A stretch of DNA of 17,343 bases. It comes from Chloroflexota bacterium (GTDB taxonomy: Bacteria > Chloroflexota > Anaerolineae > Anaerolineales > Villigracilaceae). Shown here in pieces: positions 13,821-17,343 of this stretch (the stretch's first letter is position 1; every line of letters starts with the position of its first letter). The notes below the pieces were generated by a model. The model saw nothing but the letters and a program-made list of their open reading frames with translations. It was not told the DNA's origin and searched no databases. A program made the position numbers and the translations under genes. The stretch lies in the NCBI GenBank assembly GCA_021796315.1, contig JAJYOH010000056.1:1-17343 (forward strand). The letters are read 5' to 3'.

Positions 13821-15107
13821 TTAACCAAGAGTCTTTTTCAGCGCGCCTTCAAAAACTTTCAGGCCATCGTTGATCTGTTCGCTCGCGACATTCAACGGCG
13901 GGATCCAGCGCACGACATTATCGTACGTTCCGCAGGTAAGCAGGAGCAAATTAGCATCTTCCGCGGCGTGGACAATATCTTTCACCATCGGCTTGGCTTT
14001 CGACGGATGCTGGCCTTCATTAACAAATTCAGTTCCAATCATCAGACCTTTGCCGCGCACGTCGCCGATCTGCGGATATTCTTCCTGCAATTTTCGCAAG
14101 CCAGTCATCAATTGAATTCCGCGCTCGGTCGCATTCTCAAGCATCTTCTCTTCCTTCATCACACGGATGGTCGCAACGGCGGAAGCACAGGAAACCGCGT
14201 TACCGCCGTACGTTCCGCCGATGGAACCGACATCGAGCTTCTTCATGATGTCGGTGCGAGTAAAGACTCCTGAAAGAGGCATACCGGAAGCAAGTCCTTT
14301 TGCGGCGGTGATGATGTCGGGCACGACGCCAAAATGTTCGAGCGCAAACCATTTTCCGGTGCGGCCAAATCCCGATTGGACTTCATCAAAGATCAGCAGG
14401 ATGCCGTGCCTATCGCAAATCTCACGCAGACCTTTCATGAATGAGGCGGGCGGAACAATGTATCCGCCTTCGCCCAAAACGGATTCGATCAAAATGGCGG
14501 CGGTATCCTTCGGCGCGGTCTGCGAAGCGAGCAGGAATTCAAGCTGCTCCAGCGCATACGCGGAGGCCTGCTCTTCGCTCATGCCGAGTCGGAACGCGTA
14601 CGGGAACGGCGAAACATAAATGCCGGACGGCAATGGTCCAAAGCCGGTGCGATAGCCAGTCTTGGATGTGGTCAGCGCCATGGTGGCGTGAGTGCGTCCG
14701 TGGAAGGAACCATTGAAGACAATGATATTTTGTCGGCCAGTGGCAGCCTTCGCAACTTTGACCGCATTCTCCACCGCTTCCGCACCGGAGTTGGCGAAGA
14801 AGAAACTGTCAATCGAAGGCGGGACAATTTTGCGGAGTTCGTCGATCAATTGCAGCATCGGTTTATGGATCACAATGTTGGCCTGCGCGTGCAGAAAACT
14901 TCCGGCCTGTTCGCGAATAGCCTCAACGACTTTCGGATGGCAATGCCCGGTATTGGTCACGCCGATGCCGCTGGTAAAGTCGAGGAGTTTTTTGCCGTCA
15001 TCGGTGTAGATGTACGAGCCTTCGGCGCGCTCAGCAACAAAGTTGAAGATGCGACTCAAGGCAGGAGTCATGTGGGGAAAATTTTCAGTGTAGAGTTGAT
15101 TGGTCAT
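13821..15107 (-). CDS. GabT-type class III aminotransferase (4-aminobutyrate / omega-amino acid)
   Basis: The 428-residue protein closely follows the 4-aminobutyrate aminotransferase pattern: FANSGAEAVENAVKVAK (104-120) for phosphate binding, FNGSFHGRTHATMALT (131-146), the cofactor aspartate D241 in LLIFDEVQSGFGRTGKW and the catalytic lysine K270 in ITAAKGLASGMPLSG. The length is usual for the family. The expected reaction is transfer of the amino group from GABA or another omega-amino acid to 2-oxoglutarate, giving succinic or another semialdehyde; the exact donor cannot be read from motifs, and acetylornithine-type relatives share them. AAGGAAC lies before the start. It is the second gene behind the oxidoreductase at 15200-17110 and is spaced by 92 bp containing a repeat. 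No succinate-semialdehyde dehydrogenase is in view, which leaves the oxidoreductases to remove the aldehyde (inference). Confidence 0.9.
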   Translation of the reverse strand: MTNQLYTENFPHMTPALSRIFNFVAERAEGSYIYTDDGKKLLDFTSGIGVTNTGHCHPKVVEAIREQAGSFLHAQANIVIHKPMLQLIDELRKIVPPSIDSFFFANSGAEAVENAVKVAKAATGRQNIIVFNGSFHGRTHATMALTTSKTGYRTGFGPLPSGIYVSPFPYAFRLGMSEEQASAYALEQLEFLLASQTAPKDTAAILIESVLGEGGYIVPPASFMKGLREICDRHGILLIFDEVQSGFGRTGKWFALEHFGVVPDIITAAKGLASGMPLSGVFTRTDIMKKLDVGSIGGTYGGNAVSCASAVATIRVMKEEKMLENATERGIQLMTGLRKLQEEYPQIGDVRGKGLMIGTEFVNEGQHPSKAKPMVKDIVHAAEDANLLLLTCGTYDNVVRWIPPLNVASEQINDGLKVFEGALKKTLG

Positions 15108-15124
15108 GATGTTCCTTTTTTGAA

Positions 15125-15184
15125 CCGCGAAGTCACGAAGAGCACGAAGAAATTTTTTCTTTGCGCGCTTTGCGGTCTTCGCGG
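15125..15184. repeat. 60-bp hairpin repeat of the CGCGAAG/CGCAAAG type
   Basis: The element is bounded by perfect 8-bp arms CCGCGAAG (15125-15132) and CTTCGCGG (15177-15184), with CACGAAGAGCACGAAG inside and a T-run in the middle. It is a short interspersed intergenic repeat. The same motif family appears in opposite orientation at the right edge (17313-17343). Confidence 0.6.
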
Positions 15185-15199
15185 AAAATTTTTATAAAC

Positions 15200-17110
15200 T
15201 CATGCGGGCAGATAATCCGCCGCCCACTCGATGTCAACTTTCTTCAGCGAGTCACGCGTGGGGACGCCGTTATTCGTCCAGCCGGCCAGCTTGTAGTACT
15301 CGTCGATCGCAAAGTTGAGGTCCGCTTCTTTTAACGCGATCCCGGCTGTCGGTCCGCTGCCTTGAAGCGCCTTGTAAAATTTCTTGGGGAGTTTATCCGC
15401 CTTGCGATCGATTCCTTCGCGGGCATTGAAGGTCCGCATGAGATTCAAGCGGCGGATGCCGACTGCCATCAACTCTTCCAGCGTGACATCCCAGCCTGTG
15501 GTAGCATTGACAAAGTCCACCGTTTCTTTCGGACCGTAAAGCGTCCAGCCTGGACCCCAGACGAATTGACACAGCTCGAGGCTGTCGAGCATGGAATAGA
15601 AAACTTCCGTCAGCCAGGCGAACTTGACCTTGTCCACGCCCAGCGACATCGGTTCGAGTTTGTTCGGCATTCCAAGCAGGGATAAACGTCCCATGTAAAG
15701 ATCGGACGCAATGCCATCTTCGATCATCCAGTCATGCTCACTGGATTGATGGTCGGCGCCGAACGGATTGACCGAATAAATAAGGGCGAGCGAACGTTTG
15801 GCCTGCGGCATGTGGGCCGGCATCTCCGCACCCTTGACCGTGATGAGACATTCGTCCGCACCATTGCCCCAAACTTTTGCGGCGCGTTCCGAGCCCTGTG
15901 ACAAAACTTTTCCCAGCACGCCTTCATTATTGACGATTTGATTCAGCGCAGTGAGCATCGCGTCCACGCTGCCGAATTTCAACTCAAGCCCGCCCGTCTG
16001 TTCCTTGGTGATGATACCCTTCTCGTAACATTCCATCGCGAAGGCAATCGTCGCGCCGCAAGCGATGGTATCCACCGCGTTTTCATTGCAGATTTGATTC
16101 GCCAGCGCAACGGCGGCCAGATCGCTGATCCCGCAATAAGAACCGAAGGTGCCGAGCGTCTCGTATTCAGGCCCGCCGTAATTCGGATCGGCTTTATAAG
16201 CGCCCTCTTTAATTTCAACAACGCGTTTACATTTCACAACGCAGGCGTAACAAGTTTCGCGCTCTCTGAGAATCGTCTCGGCCATCTTCTCGCCGCTGAT
16301 CGGTTCGCAATTTTCAAACTGACCTTCGTTGTAGTTGAAAGTAGGCAGCGTACCCATCGAGTTCTGCGGCATGACCACGCTGGCTGTGCCGTATTTTGCG
16401 AGACCGTCCATATCGGGATTATTCGGCAGATCCTTCGGGCCGACGCGGTTGAGAGCGGTCACGCCTTTGGCGTCAGCCAGTTGCATCTTACGAGTCCCGC
16501 GCACAACCACGGCCTTCAAATTCTTCGATGCCATCACCAGACCCATGCCGGTGCGCCCATTATTTCGGTTGGACATGCTCAACAAGCTGGAGAACAACAC
16601 ACCCTTTTCCGCCGCCGGGCCGTGCTGCAAAATTTCCGCTTTAGGGTCGACTTCCTGGTGCAGGATCGCATCCACATCGCCGGTGATCTTGCCCATCAAA
16701 TGAGCGGCATCCTGCAGTTCGAACTTGCCGTCCACAATTTTGAGATAAACAGGTTTGGGAGATTTTCCCTTGATGACGATTCCATCGAAGCCCGCAAATT
16801 TAAGTTCAGCCGGGAAGAATCCGCCGCCCTGCGAATCGCCGATGCCGCCGCTGATCGGCGACTTGGCGTTGGCATTGATGCGGCTCTGGCCTGAAATGGC
16901 CGCGCCGGTCGTCACGCCGCACATCAACGTCAAAACATTTTCAGGCGAAAGCGCGTCGACACCTTTGGGCATTTCCTTCAGGATGTAATACAGTCCCATC
17001 GCGGAACCACCCATGTATTTGCGATAGAACGCCTCAGGCGGGGTTTCGACCTCGAGCTTGCCGTGGGTAAGATCAACGTGCAAAATCTTTCCGGTATAAC
17101 CGAAGGGCAT
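15200..17110 (-). CDS. Aldehyde:ferredoxin oxidoreductase (AOR-type, paralogue 2)
   Basis: This 636-residue protein is a full-length AOR-family tungstopterin enzyme. The N-terminus MPFGYTGKILHVDLTHGKLE is typical, followed by the cofactor-binding YMGGSAMGLYYILKE (32-46) and INANAKSPISGGIGDSQGG (78-96). The [4Fe-4S] cysteines are in canonical spacing: C287, C290, C294 (CYACVVKC) and C514 in DSLELCQF. GGPEYET (312-318) is conserved. The ATG at 17110 is chosen because GGAGG lies directly before it; an in-frame TTG at 17122 precedes that Shine-Dalgarno. It is the first gene of the cluster behind a good promoter. It should oxidise an aldehyde to the acid with ferredoxin as acceptor. Which aldehyde is unknown. 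The other AOR lies at the far end of the same cluster, and the two have clearly diverged. Confidence 0.94.
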   Translation of the reverse strand: MPFGYTGKILHVDLTHGKLEVETPPEAFYRKYMGGSAMGLYYILKEMPKGVDALSPENVLTLMCGVTTGAAISGQSRINANAKSPISGGIGDSQGGGFFPAELKFAGFDGIVIKGKSPKPVYLKIVDGKFELQDAAHLMGKITGDVDAILHQEVDPKAEILQHGPAAEKGVLFSSLLSMSNRNNGRTGMGLVMASKNLKAVVVRGTRKMQLADAKGVTALNRVGPKDLPNNPDMDGLAKYGTASVVMPQNSMGTLPTFNYNEGQFENCEPISGEKMAETILRERETCYACVVKCKRVVEIKEGAYKADPNYGGPEYETLGTFGSYCGISDLAAVALANQICNENAVDTIACGATIAFAMECYEKGIITKEQTGGLELKFGSVDAMLTALNQIVNNEGVLGKVLSQGSERAAKVWGNGADECLITVKGAEMPAHMPQAKRSLALIYSVNPFGADHQSSEHDWMIEDGIASDLYMGRLSLLGMPNKLEPMSLGVDKVKFAWLTEVFYSMLDSLELCQFVWGPGWTLYGPKETVDFVNATTGWDVTLEELMAVGIRRLNLMRTFNAREGIDRKADKLPKKFYKALQGSGPTAGIALKEADLNFAIDEYYKLAGWTNNGVPTRDSLKKVDIEWAADYLPA

Positions 17111-17140
17111 GGCATCCTCCAATCAAAATCAATTTTGAAT

Positions 17141-17169
17141 ATTATACGGGCGGATGTTGCAATCAGCAA
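17141..17169 (-). promoter_or_regulatory. Promoter of the oxidoreductase-aminotransferase cluster
   Basis: On the minus strand TTGCTG (17169-17164), a 17-bp spacer and a perfect TATAAT (17146-17141) lie about 30 nt upstream of the start at 17110. This is the best promoter-like sequence for the minus-strand cluster and implies that it starts here. Confidence 0.65.
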
Positions 17170-17312
17170 TCAGATTTTTCCGAAAAGGACAAGGAAGAGA
17201 AAACTTGCGTCACTTCCAGACCCTTCGATGCGCTCAGGGCAAGCTTGAAGCGGATACCGTTTCGAAAGAATTGGTCAGCGCGACGTTCCGCCGCAAAGTA
17301 ATCTCAGAGATT

Positions 17313-17343
17313 TAACGCAAAGCCGCAAGGACGCAAATAAAAA
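17313..17343 (+). repeat. Partial CGCAAAG-type intergenic repeat at the window edge
   Basis: The end of the window reads AACGCAAAGCCGCAAGGACG followed by CAAATAAAAA. It matches the inner part of the 15125-15184 element in the other orientation (CGCGAAGACCGCAAAGCGCG). Between 17170 and 17312 no gene is visible; a CCTTCGATGCGCTCAGGGCA stretch at 17222-17241 also looks like a common intergenic repeat. Confidence 0.4.

Noticed and set aside
15938..16894. Long plus-strand open frame (318 codons) opposite the oxidoreductase gene
   Set aside because: It is exactly antisense to AOR paralogue 2, has no recognisable domain, is rich in His and Arg as expected of an antisense shadow in GC-rich DNA, and has no clear ribosome site.

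Overview
The window looks like chromosomal DNA of an anaerobic bacterium, most probably a member of the Chloroflexota (Anaerolineae-like). This is an inference from gene content and style: tungsten-type aldehyde ferredoxin oxidoreductases, a free-living nucleotide-exchanger-like carrier, a LabA/NYN-LOTUS protein, and many short interspersed intergenic repeats. No marker gene fixes the taxonomy.

Layout. (1) 1-1397, minus: the cut-off end of an OmpR-type response regulator and, separated by a terminator hairpin, a membrane-anchored PepSY-like protein. (2) 1517-5271, minus: a tight four-gene operon of ATP/ADP-translocase-like carrier, YkgJ-type cysteine-cluster protein, GNAT acetyltransferase and a Cache-HAMP membrane sensor without output domain. 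It has overlapping genes, a promoter carrying an operator-like dyad, and a perfect palindromic terminator. (3) 5445-6427: a 52-residue YHS protein (minus) divergent from a NYN-LOTUS protein (plus) that may be leaderless. (4) 6469-about 8962, plus: three AT-richer single-gene units (lipoprotein, EamA carrier with a His-rich tail, DinB protein). These are separated by two long attC-like sites, with a decayed third site at the end. Each unit begins with a GTT-type heptamer whose inverse complement lies just after its own gene. This is the signature of an integron gene-cassette array; no integrase is in the window. (5) 8988-10541: a 21-bp tandem repeat, an MshA/sucrose-synthase-like glycosyltransferase (minus), and tRNA-Thr(CGT) with its own promoter and terminator (plus). 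(6) 10588-17110, minus: two class III aminotransferases flanked by two aldehyde:ferredoxin oxidoreductase paralogues, behind a good promoter.

How the genes may work together. The last cluster suggests a route in which omega-amino acids or amines are transaminated to semialdehydes, which a tungstopterin enzyme then oxidises to acids with reduction of ferredoxin. Substrates are not visible in the sequence. The integron-like array is an acquired island inserted directly behind the NYN-LOTUS gene. The 1517-5271 operon pairs a nucleotide-type carrier with a signalling receptor, but no substrate or signal can be read from it. No gene-free stretch is longer than 300 bases.
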